Shown: one piece after another, positions 16,297-25,765 of the stretch
How positions within the stretch are numbered: position 1 is the first letter of the stretch
Layout: each line of letters starts with the position of its first letter
Origin: Amycolatopsis sp. GM8
GTDB lineage: Bacteria; Actinomycetota; Actinomycetes; Mycobacteriales; Pseudonocardiaceae
Reading direction: 5' to 3'
Length of the DNA: 64,000 nucleotides
NCBI RefSeq assembly: GCF_021653975.1
Contig: NZ_JAJKFK010000006.1
Coordinates: 124,001-188,000 of the forward strand
The notes under the pieces: generated by a model
The model's database searches: none
The model's input: the letters and a program-made list of their open reading frames with translations, nothing else
Told to the model about the DNA's origin: nothing
Translations under genes and position numbers: made by a program

Positions 16297-17529
16297 CTAT
16301 TTCCGGGGGAGTCCGAGCCCGCGGGTGGCGATCACGTTGCGCTGGATCTCCGTCGTCCCACCCAGGAACGTAGCCGCAACGGCGTCCGCGCGCAGATGTG
16401 CATATGTGGCGCGCAATGGTGAATCGTGGCGCTGCCACAACTGGGAGAACGGGCCGAACGCGGACGCGCCGGTCCGCGCGAGCCGCTGCAGCAGCTCGGC
16501 GCCGAACAGCTGGTTCACCGAGGCCTCGTAGCCCACAACACCGCCGTTCGCCTGCACGGAAACCGTGTACCGGGCGAGGTTGTACGCGATCCTGATCTCG
16601 GTGTACCGGCGCGCGATCTCGTGCCGCAGCGCGTCGCGGTCGGCGCGGACGAACCGCCGGCCCTCCTCGGACCGCAGGAAGGTCACCAGGTCAGCGAGCG
16701 CCTGCTCCATCTTCACGCACGCCCCGATGCCCGCGCGCTCGAACGACAGCGCGTCCATCGCCACGTACCAGCCCTTGTTCTCCTCGCCGACGCGGTTGGC
16801 CACCGGCACCCGCACCTCGTCGAGGAAGATCTCGGCGAACGGGGCCGCGCCGCGGATGTCGGTGATCGGGCGGACGGTCACCCCGGGGGTTTTCGCGTCC
16901 AGCAACAGGAACGTGATGCCCTTGTGCCTGGGCGCGTCGGGATCGGTGCGCACGAGCAGGAACAGCCAGTCGGCGTACTGGCCCAGAGAGGTCCAGACCT
17001 TCTGGCCGGTCACCACGTAGTCGTCACCGTCGCGCACCGCGCGGGTGCGCAGGCCCGCGAGGTCCGATCCGGCGCCGGGCTCGGAGAACCCCTGCGCCCA
17101 CGTCGCCTCGCCGCGCGCGATCCTCGGCAGGTGCTCGGCCTTCTGTTCCGCGGTACCGTGCGCGAGCAATGTCGGGCCGAGCAGGAACGCGCCGATGCCG
17201 TTCACGGTGGGCACCCGCGCGCGCATCATCTCTTCCTGCAGGACGAACTCCAGCAGCGCGGGCAGCCTGGCGCCGCCGTACTCCACGGGCCAGTGCGGGG
17301 TGATCCATCCCTTGTCCGCCAACGCTTCCGCCCACTGACGCGCGCCGTCGCGGCGCGCCGGGTCCGCCGAAACCCGGTCCACCGGCCAGTTGTAGCCCCA
17401 GACGTCCTCCGGTTCCATCGAGTGCTCGTCGTCGTGGTCGGGGACGTAGCCGGCGGGGAAGCGGTCGCCGATGAACGCGCGCACCTCGGCCCGGAACGCC
17501 GCCTCCTCGGGCGAGTCCTCCCAGTTCAC
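16297..17529 (-). CDS. Acyl-CoA dehydrogenase, large subunit-like
   Basis: 410 aa, full-length dehydrogenase: N-terminal helical domain, beta domain (WAQGFSEPGAGSDLAGLRT; GQKVWTSLGQYADW), and C-terminal helices with LGGTTEIQRNVIATRGLGLP, whose glutamate would be the catalytic base. Its N-terminus resembles the FadE-type proteins used in steroid or branched-acid catabolism. The GTG start lies 4 bases after the stop of the ligase gene. It probably pairs with the shorter dehydrogenase at 13521-14582. Confidence 0.9.
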   Translation of the reverse strand: MNWEDSPEEAAFRAEVRAFIGDRFPAGYVPDHDDEHSMEPEDVWGYNWPVDRVSADPARRDGARQWAEALADKGWITPHWPVEYGGARLPALLEFVLQEEMMRARVPTVNGIGAFLLGPTLLAHGTAEQKAEHLPRIARGEATWAQGFSEPGAGSDLAGLRTRAVRDGDDYVVTGQKVWTSLGQYADWLFLLVRTDPDAPRHKGITFLLLDAKTPGVTVRPITDIRGAAPFAEIFLDEVRVPVANRVGEENKGWYVAMDALSFERAGIGACVKMEQALADLVTFLRSEEGRRFVRADRDALRHEIARRYTEIRIAYNLARYTVSVQANGGVVGYEASVNQLFGAELLQRLARTGASAFGPFSQLWQRHDSPLRATYAHLRADAVAATFLGGTTEIQRNVIATRGLGLPRK

Positions 17530-17533
17530 CGCC

Positions 17534-19126
17534 TCACGCCGTCCTTTCCGTGCGACTGTCCGCCTCGCGATCCCAGGTCGCCTCCGTCAGCCCGTGGTCG
17601 CCCTGCTCCTTCAACCGGTACTTGGCGACCTTGTCCGTCGGGGTCCTGGGCAGCGCGTCCACGTACTCGATGTATCTCGGCACCATGAACCGCGGCAACC
17701 GGTCCTCGCAGAACGCGACCAGTTCCTCGGGGTCCACTGTGGACCCCGGCCGCAGCACGACGGTCAGCTTGACGTCCTCTTCCTCCAATTCGGACGGTAC
17801 GCCGGTGGCCGCGCACTCGACCACGTCCGGGTGCAGGTTCACCTCGCACTCGAGATCGAACGCGGAGATGTTCTCGCCGCGGCGGCGGATCGCGTCCTTC
17901 ATCCGGTCGAGGAAGAAGTAGTAGCCGTCCTCGTCGCGGTAGCCTCGGTCCCCGGTGTGGTACCAGAGGTTCCGGAACGCCTCGGCGGTCGCGTCGGGCG
18001 CGCCGTAGTAGCCGGTGGTGATCACGAACGGCTGCTTGGGCCGGACGACCAGCTCACCGGGTTCGCCGGGGCCGAGCAGATGATCGTGGGCGTCCACCAC
18101 GCCGACGTCGAACCGTCGCTCGTTGGGCGTGCCGCACGAGCCGAGCCGCCACTCGCCGTACGGGCTGCCGGTGACGATCCCGGCCTCGGTGCTGGTGTAC
18201 GTCTCCGCCGAGCGCACCCCGAACCGCGCCAGCAATGGTTCGTCCAAAATGGACTTTCCCATGTAGAACGTCTCCAGTGGATGGTCCTTGTCCCGCGGCG
18301 TCTCCGGTTTGTTCAGCAGGATCGGGATCATCGAGAACACGCTCATGCACACCTTCGCGTCGAACGCGCGCACGTCGTCCCAGAACCGCGAGGCGTGGAA
18401 CCGGTCGGTCACCGCGATCGCGCCGCCGCCAACCATCGCCGAGAACACGCCGTCCCACAGGCCGGCCGCGTGGAACAGCGGCAGCGGGCAGTAGATCGTC
18501 TTGCCCCACCGGTCCAGGTAGTCGAGCGAGTCGATGGCGCAGGTCAGCGCGAGCGCGTGGGAGCACATCGCGCCCTTCGACGGGCCGGTGGTGCCCGAGG
18601 TGTACATGATCGCCAGCAGATCGGAAAACGCCACGGCGCGGCTGACCGGCTCAGCGCCGTGCGCCAGCAGTTCGGAGAACGGCAGTACCGCCTTCCCGAT
18701 CGGCCGCTCCAGTGCGCCCCGGACGATCACCCGGCCCAGCCCCGGGAGGCGGTGCGCCAGCGGCGTGAGCCGGTCGGCGTAAGCGGCGTCGATGATCATC
18801 GCCGAGGAGTCGGAGCTGGCCAGCACGTGTCCCAGCAGTTCGCCCTGGTGCGCGGTGTTCACCGGTACCGCCACGGCGCCGAGCCGGGCCAGCGCGAAGA
18901 TCGTGAACAGGAAGTCGGGGCAGTTCGGCAGCATGACCGCGACGTGCTGGCCGCTGCCGACACCCTGCGCGGCGAGGCCGCCTGCCACCCGGTCGGTCAT
19001 CGAGTCGACGTCGCCGTAGCTCAGCTCGCCCTCGTGGAACTTGAGGAACGTCTCGGTACGGTGCGTGATCGCCCGGTGCCGGAGCACGTCGCCGACGACC
19101 AGGTCATCCAGTTTCTCGCTGCGCAT
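17534..19126 (-). CDS. AMP-dependent acyl-CoA synthetase/ligase
   Basis: 530 aa. ATP/AMP signature YTSGTTGPSKGA, YTSTEAG, the hinge region RRGENISAFDLE, and the C-terminal catalytic lysine in TPTDKVAKYRL. It would activate a carboxylic acid as its CoA thioester, the first step of the pathway encoded by this operon. ATG 19126 is preferred over GTG 19132 because GGAGGG is 5 bases from the ATG. It is the promoter-proximal gene. Two palindromes lie upstream (19149-19160 and 19192-19209). Confidence 0.9.
   Translation of the reverse strand: MRSEKLDDLVVGDVLRHRAITHRTETFLKFHEGELSYGDVDSMTDRVAGGLAAQGVGSGQHVAVMLPNCPDFLFTIFALARLGAVAVPVNTAHQGELLGHVLASSDSSAMIIDAAYADRLTPLAHRLPGLGRVIVRGALERPIGKAVLPFSELLAHGAEPVSRAVAFSDLLAIMYTSGTTGPSKGAMCSHALALTCAIDSLDYLDRWGKTIYCPLPLFHAAGLWDGVFSAMVGGGAIAVTDRFHASRFWDDVRAFDAKVCMSVFSMIPILLNKPETPRDKDHPLETFYMGKSILDEPLLARFGVRSAETYTSTEAGIVTGSPYGEWRLGSCGTPNERRFDVGVVDAHDHLLGPGEPGELVVRPKQPFVITTGYYGAPDATAEAFRNLWYHTGDRGYRDEDGYYFFLDRMKDAIRRRGENISAFDLECEVNLHPDVVECAATGVPSELEEEDVKLTVVLRPGSTVDPEELVAFCEDRLPRFMVPRYIEYVDALPRTPTDKVAKYRLKEQGDHGLTEATWDREADSRTERTA
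17732..17744. repeat. Dispersed palindrome GTCCACTGTGGAC (perfect copy)
   Basis: Inside the acyl-CoA ligase gene. On the minus strand it encodes Ser-Thr-Val-Asp with ACA for Thr. Confidence 0.6.
18242..18254. repeat. Dispersed palindrome GTCCAAAATGGAC (perfect arms)
   Basis: Inside the acyl-CoA ligase gene. The minus strand encodes Ser-Ile-Leu-Asp with ATT and TTG, both non-preferred here, so four A/T bases sit in an otherwise GC-rich stretch. Confidence 0.55.
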
Positions 19127-19148
19127 GCACACCCTCCGTATGGCTTCC

Positions 19149-19209
19149 CGAAGGCCTTCGAAGCGGGTCCCGCGTCACCCATACGACCATGAGCCACCCC
19201 TTTGTGGCT
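19149..19209. promoter_or_regulatory. Two palindromes upstream of the acyl-CoA degradation operon
   Basis: CGAAGGCCTTCG (19149-19160) is a perfect 12-bp palindrome ending 23 bases before the ligase start. AGCCAC (19192-19197) and GTGGCT (19204-19209) form perfect 6-bp arms 6 bases apart. Either could be an operator. No regulator gene is adjacent on the same side. Confidence 0.45.
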
Positions 19210-19344
19210 ACCCCCCGGTCACCGGACGCACCCCGTCGCCGGGCAACATCGAGTGCCCGCCGCGCACGCCAGAACGCGCTTTCCGTTGATGTGATGCGAC
19301 CCACGGCGGGGTGGCCTACTCAGCGGTAGCCAACGAGAGTCGGT

Positions 19345-19782
19345 GTGCTCCGCCGTTTGGGGGAGCTGCCCGACGCAGCGCGACGTTCCTGGATCGAGGT
19401 GCACGATGCGGCTGAGACGACCGCTTCCCGGTGTGGCATCCGAGAGAGCGGCGTCGTGAACCCGGCCGCGTACGGGCGCATCGCCCAGCTGCGGGCGAAC
19501 GGTTTCGTGATCCGGCCGCTGCCCAATCCGTTCGGCGAGGTCGATGGCCTGCACGCCACCCGCACCGGGCTGGGGTGGGTCGACTCGGTCGTGATCCGTG
19601 GCCCCGAGTACGCGGTGGCGGTGCGGGTGGCGGACACGTTCAGCCTGGCGGATCCCTTCGCGGAGTCGGAAGTCGCGTGGTCCGAGAGCGGCGACGTGAT
19701 CGAGGTGGTCGACAAGCTGCTCGCGCTGTGCCTCGCCGGCCTGAACGACCAGGCCGAGCTCTACAGCGCGCACCCGGCGTAA
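19345..19782 (+). CDS. Conserved-looking hypothetical protein
   Basis: Up to 145 aa from GTG 19345. An in-frame GTG at 19456 (Val-Asn-Pro-Ala-Ala-Tyr) is an alternative start. The second part (AYGRIAQLRANGFVIRPLPNPFGEVDGL, then VRVADTFSLADPFAES) has strong GC bias in the third codon position and ends with a helix (VVDKLLALCLAGLND). I recognise no family and there are no membrane segments or signal peptide. The ribosome site is weak for both starts. Confidence 0.6.
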   Translation: MLRRLGELPDAARRSWIEVHDAAETTASRCGIRESGVVNPAAYGRIAQLRANGFVIRPLPNPFGEVDGLHATRTGLGWVDSVVIRGPEYAVAVRVADTFSLADPFAESEVAWSESGDVIEVVDKLLALCLAGLNDQAELYSAHPA

Positions 19783-20029
19783 TCCGGGAGCGGTCCCGGG
19801 GCGTGCCTGCGACCATCCGAGCCGGTGTGGGGTTCGGATGCGGAGGTGCCTCGACTTCCTCGGCGCCAGCGGGGCACTGATCAGCGGCCCGATCGTCGCC
19901 CTAGTCCGGGAGCTCGGCAACCGCCGTCGCCACCGCCGTCCGGTCCGGCGGTGAGAACGGAGATCGAACCGACGCGCAGCAGCCGAAGCCTGAAAGATCC
20001 TGTCCGGTCAATGGATTCGCTGACTTCGT

Positions 20030-20815
20030 TCAGCGCGCGCCTTTGCGTCCCACGAGGTGGAAGACGCGGCTGAGCCGGCGGTACGGGTCACGCCGGCCGG
20101 CTTCGAGTTCGACGGCGGCGATTCGCTCTGCATCGGTGGGGTCCAACTCGACTCCGCCGAACTCGAACCAGTCGGCGAACAGCCAAACTCCGTACCAGCG
20201 CGCGGGTTCCACCCCGTAGCCGCGCACGAGTTCGCTGAGTTCCTCCACGGTGTCGGCGCGGCCCCGCACGCCGAGCACCCCGATTTCGGTCCTGGCATCG
20301 AACGACGCCAGCGCGTCCTCCCACCGCCGTTCCATGGCGGGGCGCACCGCCGCCGCGTGGGCGTTGCCGGTCATGATCGACACCACCCCGCCGGGAGCGG
20401 CGCACCGGCACAGCTGCTCGACCAACGGCTCCGGCTGTTCGAGGTAGCCCAGCACGCCGTGGCACAACACGGCGTCGAAACGCCGGCCCTGCACCGCTTC
20501 CTCGGCGCGTTCGCCGTCGGCCGCCAAGAGCGTCACCCGTCGCCTGGCCTCGGCGGGCAGTTGTTCGAGTCGCTGCCGGGCCTTGTCCAGCATCGCCGGC
20601 GACGGGTCGAGAACCGTTACGTCGTAACCGATTTGGGCCAGTGGAAAGGATTGATGGCCCGCGCCGCCGCCGACGTCGAGCACCGATGCCGGCGCCGGCG
20701 GCAGCTGCTCCATCAGTTGGTGGTGCATCACATAAGTGCGCACGTACCCCTTCACCGACGCATAAGCCCCGTCGACGAACTGGTCTGCCAAACCTGCCCA
20801 GGTGTCCTCGCCCAC
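20030..20815 (-). CDS. Class I SAM-dependent methyltransferase
   Basis: 261 aa. The SAM motif I is SVLDVGGGAGHQSFPLAQ, followed by the acidic VTVLDPSPAML, AADGERAE and the post-I region FDAVLCHGVLGYLEQPEPLV. Overall it resembles CmoM-like small-molecule or tRNA methyltransferases. It is 23 bases downstream of the glycosyltransferase gene on the same strand and is likely co-transcribed, so it may modify the same substrate. Confidence 0.86.
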   Translation of the reverse strand: MGEDTWAGLADQFVDGAYASVKGYVRTYVMHHQLMEQLPPAPASVLDVGGGAGHQSFPLAQIGYDVTVLDPSPAMLDKARQRLEQLPAEARRRVTLLAADGERAEEAVQGRRFDAVLCHGVLGYLEQPEPLVEQLCRCAAPGGVVSIMTGNAHAAAVRPAMERRWEDALASFDARTEIGVLGVRGRADTVEELSELVRGYGVEPARWYGVWLFADWFEFGGVELDPTDAERIAAVELEAGRRDPYRRLSRVFHLVGRKGAR

Positions 20816-20838
20816 GGCGTCACGGTATACCGCCGCGG

Positions 20839-22128
20839 TTACTGACTCTTCTTGATCAGCTCGTCGATGATGTCGGCCAGTAGATTGACCCCGCGGGTGG
20901 CCGCCATGTGGCCGGACATGCGGCGCGCGGCGTCCCGGTACCGGTGGTCGCCGAGCACGGCGCGGACGGCCCGGCGGATCTCGTCCGCCGACGGACTCTC
21001 GGCCTTGATCCGGCGCCCGACACCGGTCCAGGCGACCCGGGCGATGACCTCGGGTTTGTCCTCGGTGGTGCCGGCGGCCACGATCGGTACGCCATACCGC
21101 AGCGCGTACTGTACGCCGCCGTAGCCACCGTTCGTGAGGAACACATCGGTCTTGGGCAGGAGATCGTCGTAGGGCAGGAACGTGGCGGCCCGGGCGTTCG
21201 CGGGCAGCGGCGGCAGGGTGTCCACCGGGCGCCCGCCGGTCGAGACGGCGACCAGCACGTCATCGTCGGCGAGTGCCTCGAGCGCGGGCTCGATGAGCTG
21301 GCCGTAGTCATGGTTGGCGGCGGTGCCCTGGGTGACGTGGACGACGGGCCGCGAGCCGTCGAGGTCCTCCCACCACGGGGGAAGCGGCGCCTGCGAGCCC
21401 GACGCCGAGATCGGCCCGGCGAAGTGCAGCGTGCTGGGCGCGTCGGACCGCGGATATTCGAACTCCGGCACGGTGAACTGCACGATCGCGTCGGCATGCC
21501 GGGGCCAGTCCAATACCGCGAAGGGAATCGGGCGCCCGTGCAGGTCACGGAACATCTGATCGGCGAGCCGCTGCACCTGACCGAGCACGACTTTGTTGCT
21601 GAGCACGGCGAGCACGCCGTTGCGGAGCCGGCCGACCGGGCCGGGGATCGGCGTGAGCCCCATGCCGTACGGCGCGGTGTCGTGGCTGGAAATGGTCAGC
21701 GGCAGAACGCCGCACATGACGATCGGTGGCCGCGCGCCCAGTGGATGACCGAGCAGGAACGCGCCGCCCGCGAAGGCCGGGTCGGTCAGGACCACGTCGG
21801 CCGGTTCGGCGGCGTGCAGTGCCATGACGGCGTCGTGCTGGGACCGCCCGGGGCGGACGAAGATGTGCTCGATGTCGTGGGCGAGCGCCTTCGTGCCCTT
21901 CAAGGCGGTGCGCCCCGGCAGGACTTCGTCCCAGTTCAGCCGGTCGTCGAAATCGGCTTCGGCGGGCAAGGGCACGTGCTCGGCTCCGGCCGCCCCGACT
22001 TTCCCGGCGAACCGGGATCCGGTGAGGAACCGGACGCGGTCACCGCGGTCGGCGAAATGCCGGGCGACCGCGAGTAGTGGCGTGACGTGCCCGTGGATGG
22101 GCACGGTCGCGATGATGATGGACGCCAT
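20839..22128 (-). CDS. MGT-family (GT1) glycosyltransferase
   Basis: 429 aa GT-B enzyme. The N-terminal motif IHGHVTPLLAV carries the likely catalytic base H14 (equivalent to H19 of OleD). The C-terminal nucleotide-sugar site reads VVHVTQGTAANHDYG, FLPYDDLLPKTDVFLTNGGYGG and AAGTTEDKPEVIARV. In many relatives the TNGG asparagine is histidine. Such enzymes glycosylate macrolides, flavonoids or other lipophilic molecules, often as self-protection or detoxification. ATG 22128 has GGGAGG 7 bases upstream. It is divergent from a TetR gene with a shared operator, so it is probably inducible. Confidence 0.88.
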   Translation of the reverse strand: MASIIIATVPIHGHVTPLLAVARHFADRGDRVRFLTGSRFAGKVGAAGAEHVPLPAEADFDDRLNWDEVLPGRTALKGTKALAHDIEHIFVRPGRSQHDAVMALHAAEPADVVLTDPAFAGGAFLLGHPLGARPPIVMCGVLPLTISSHDTAPYGMGLTPIPGPVGRLRNGVLAVLSNKVVLGQVQRLADQMFRDLHGRPIPFAVLDWPRHADAIVQFTVPEFEYPRSDAPSTLHFAGPISASGSQAPLPPWWEDLDGSRPVVHVTQGTAANHDYGQLIEPALEALADDDVLVAVSTGGRPVDTLPPLPANARAATFLPYDDLLPKTDVFLTNGGYGGVQYALRYGVPIVAAGTTEDKPEVIARVAWTGVGRRIKAESPSADEIRRAVRAVLGDHRYRDAARRMSGHMAATRGVNLLADIIDELIKKSQ

Positions 22129-22185
22129 GAGGACGCCTCCCCCTACAGGCTGCGATGGATCCAGCGGATTTGAGCCCCCTGCGGC

Positions 22186-22215
22186 AGTATTCATCTGTAT
22201 GTGATACAAGTCAAT
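22186..22215. promoter_or_regulatory. Glycosyltransferase promoter overlapped by a TetR-type operator
   Basis: On the minus strand -35 TTGACT (22214-22209), a 17-bp spacer and -10 AATACT (22191-22186) form a good promoter. The spacer contains a perfect inverted repeat TGTAT-GTG-ATACA (22196-22208), extending imperfectly to 22189-22215 (9 of 12 positions paired). The TetR gene starts at 22217 with no ribosome site, so the same site could control both directions. Confidence 0.72.
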
Positions 22216-22216
22216 A

Positions 22217-22861
22217 GTGGCAGGAGACCCGAGTCGCACGTACCGTTCCGAACACCGGCAGCGCCAGGCGGCGGAGACGAGAACGCGGGTCGTCGAGGCT
22301 GCCCGGGACATGTTCAGCGAGTACGGGTACCAGGCGACCACGCTGGCGCAGATCGCGAAACGGGCCGGTGTCTCGGTCGAGACGGTGCAGAAGCACGGTC
22401 CGAAGGCGGCGCTGGTGTGGGCCGCGGTCGAGGTCGCGTCGTTCGGTGTCGAGGGCGCCGAGGTCGACTTCATGGCCACACCACAAGGCGCCGAGTTGTC
22501 GCAGGTACGCGATCCTGAGCGGTTCGCGACGTTCGCGGGCGAGGTGCTGCTGGGGATCAACCAGCTGGCGGCGGGTGTCTGGACCGCGGTCACCGAAGCC
22601 GCCCGCGCGGACCGCGAGTTGCGCGGCCACCTCGTGCAACGGCTCGCCTGGATCAGGCAGCAGTTCGAGACGGTGCTCCGCCTGGCCGCCGAACGAGGCT
22701 GGCTGCGCACGGACCTCCCGTTCGAAGACCTCGTCGAGGCGTTCGGCGTCATCGGCAGCGTCGAAGGCTATGTTCGGTTCGTGCATTACGAGGGCAAGTC
22801 GGCCGAGGAATACCAGGCCTTCATCGCACGCCTGGTCCGCCACACGATTCTCGCTCGCTGA
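22217..22861 (+). CDS. TetR/AcrR-family transcriptional regulator
   Basis: 214 aa. N-terminal helix-turn-helix (about residues 18-65: RTRVVEAARDMFSEYGYQATTLAQIAKRAGVS split by the usual turn) followed by an all-helical ligand domain. In the recognition helix VSVETVQKHGPKAAL, the usual aromatic before the lysine is replaced by His-Gly. It starts at GTG 22217 with no ribosome site, so the message may be leaderless. It is divergent from the glycosyltransferase gene and probably represses it. Endonuclease V follows after one base (TGACATG). Confidence 0.87.
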   Translation: MAGDPSRTYRSEHRQRQAAETRTRVVEAARDMFSEYGYQATTLAQIAKRAGVSVETVQKHGPKAALVWAAVEVASFGVEGAEVDFMATPQGAELSQVRDPERFATFAGEVLLGINQLAAGVWTAVTEAARADRELRGHLVQRLAWIRQQFETVLRLAAERGWLRTDLPFEDLVEAFGVIGSVEGYVRFVHYEGKSAEEYQAFIARLVRHTILAR

Positions 22862-22862
22862 C

Positions 22863-23534
22863 ATGGATCTTCATGATCTCGGTCCGGCGCCGCGCGACGA
22901 GACCGACGCGATCCGGATTCAGAATGAGCTCCGTCCGTTGGTGCGCCTCGAAGACGACGTCAGTGATCGGCCCGGAGTCGTCATGGGGGTCGATGTCGCC
23001 TACCGATCGGTGCCCCCGCGGAGCGTCGCCGCGGCGGTGGTACTCACCGCGCCGGATCTTTCGCTCGTGCAGCGTGCGACCGCCGAGGAGGTCCCGAAGT
23101 TTCCTTACGTCCCAGGGCTTTTCGCGTTCCGTGAGTTGCCGGCCCTGGTGACCGCACTGCGGCGGATCTCGGTCATCCCGGATCTCGTGCTCTGCGATGG
23201 GCATGGCATCGCCCACCCACGGTTCTTCGGCCTTGCCTGTCACCTCGGGCTGTTGACCGGCCTGCCGACGATCGGCGTCGCGAAGAACCCGATGGTCGGC
23301 AACTACGCGGAACCCGACCAGGCCCGGGGATCCCGGACGCCCATCCGCTTGGAGGACAAGGTCGTCGGCTACGCCCTGCGCACCCAAGCCGGCGTCAAAC
23401 CCGTTTTCGTTTCACCGGGCCACAAAGTGACCCTGGAGACTGCCGTCGAACTCGTCCTGGAACTCGCGCCGCGCTACCGGCTGCCCGAACCCATCCGAGC
23501 GGCCGACCACGAGTCGCGCACCGCGTACCGGTGA
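22863..23534 (+). CDS. nfi: Endonuclease V (deoxyinosine 3' endonuclease)
   Basis: 223 aa. Cleaves DNA near deoxyinosine, and in some organisms inosine-containing RNA. The family motifs are all present: GVDVAYR (D44), PYVPGLFAFRELP (E91), DGHG (D112, H114) and GVAK (K141). D44, E91 and D112 are the expected metal ligands. ATG 22863 is one base after the TetR stop, so translation is likely coupled to that of the regulator. It ends one base before the stop of the converging TetR gene. Confidence 0.92.
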   Translation: MDLHDLGPAPRDETDAIRIQNELRPLVRLEDDVSDRPGVVMGVDVAYRSVPPRSVAAAVVLTAPDLSLVQRATAEEVPKFPYVPGLFAFRELPALVTALRRISVIPDLVLCDGHGIAHPRFFGLACHLGLLTGLPTIGVAKNPMVGNYAEPDQARGSRTPIRLEDKVVGYALRTQAGVKPVFVSPGHKVTLETAVELVLELAPRYRLPEPIRAADHESRTAYR

Positions 23535-23535
23535 C

Positions 23536-24099
23536 TCACGCGCTGAGCCGGAGCAACTCCTTCCCCGCGCGGATCACGGTTTCCCTGACCTGCCGCGGGT
23601 CGTCGAGTTCCGCCGCCGACAGCGCGCCGTCGTGCAGGAGGACCAGGACGCGGCCGGCATAGCCGGGATCCGGGTGTCCCGTCCGGGCGGCGAGGTGCGT
23701 CACCGTTTCCTGGAACCAGGCGCGATGCTCGGCCACGGCAACCCGGATCGGGTCCGTGGGATCGGGGTACTCGGCGGAGGCGTTGATGAAGTGGCAGCCA
23801 CGGAATCCCGCCGAGCAGGTGATCTGGCCGATCAACTCGAGCAGCGCGGCGGCGGCCTGCCGCGGGTTCGGCTGGTCCAGCCGGTCGGCGACGGCCGCGC
23901 GCAGGTCCGCGTCCGTGGCGCGCAGGTAGGCCTCGACCAGGTCTTCCTTGGCGGCGAAGTGCCGGTAGAAGGTCGCCCTGGTCGCGCCGGCCTCGGTGAT
24001 CAGGCGATCCACCGACACGGTGTGGATGCCCTCGGCGTAGAACAGCCGGCGCGCTGACGCCAGCAGCCGGTCCCGCGGACTCGAATCGGTGCTCACCAT
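23536..24099 (-). CDS. TetR/AcrR-family regulator adjacent to the rifampicin-monooxygenase-like gene
   Basis: 187 aa. Helix-turn-helix at about residues 9-55 (ARRLFYAEGIHTVSVDRL, TRATFYRHFAAKEDLV) and a helical C-terminal domain with SAGFRGCHFINASAEYPDP, typical of one actinomycete TetR subgroup. A -10 hexamer TATGCT (24111-24106) lies 6 bases before ATG 24099 and no ribosome site is seen, which fits a leaderless message. It is divergent from the FAD monooxygenase and probably controls it. Confidence 0.87.
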   Translation of the reverse strand: MVSTDSSPRDRLLASARRLFYAEGIHTVSVDRLITEAGATRATFYRHFAAKEDLVEAYLRATDADLRAAVADRLDQPNPRQAAAALLELIGQITCSAGFRGCHFINASAEYPDPTDPIRVAVAEHRAWFQETVTHLAARTGHPDPGYAGRVLVLLHDGALSAAELDDPRQVRETVIRAGKELLRLSA

Positions 24100-24162
24100 G
24101 AGCCCAGCATAGAGACCGAACGTTCTATCTGCACCGTTGGCCTCATCACGGGCAAAAAAAGG

Positions 24163-24184
24163 GGCAAGGAGAATTCTCCCTGCC
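24163..24184. promoter_or_regulatory. Near-perfect 22-bp palindrome upstream of the monooxygenase gene
   Basis: The core GGAGAATTCTCC (24168-24179) is perfect, and the arms extend to 24163-24184 with one mismatched pair. It sits just upstream of a -10 candidate TATAAC (24195-24200), where a TetR operator would be expected. Read on the minus strand the same palindrome is followed by seven Ts, so it could also act as a terminator of leftward transcripts. Confidence 0.6.
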
Positions 24185-24199
24185 ATGTTCAACGTATAA

Positions 24200-25708
<1,509 letters not shown>

Positions 25709-25722
25709 GTGCCCGGAAACCG

Positions 25723-25761
25723 GCGTTGACCTGCGGAAGTCCGGCTTCCGCAGGTCAACGC
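25723..25761. terminator. Bidirectional hairpin terminator
   Basis: Perfect 17-bp stem with a 5-base loop (TCCGG) between the converging monooxygenase and MFS genes. The stem begins GCGTTGACCTGCGGAAG. There is no T-tract. Confidence 0.85.
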
Positions 25762-25765
25762 GGGG

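Noticed and set aside
19219-19920. A 233-codon minus-strand frame between the acyl-CoA operon and the methyltransferase
   Set aside because: It is antisense to the 19345-19782 gene and has shadow composition. It is not a convincing regulator for the operon.
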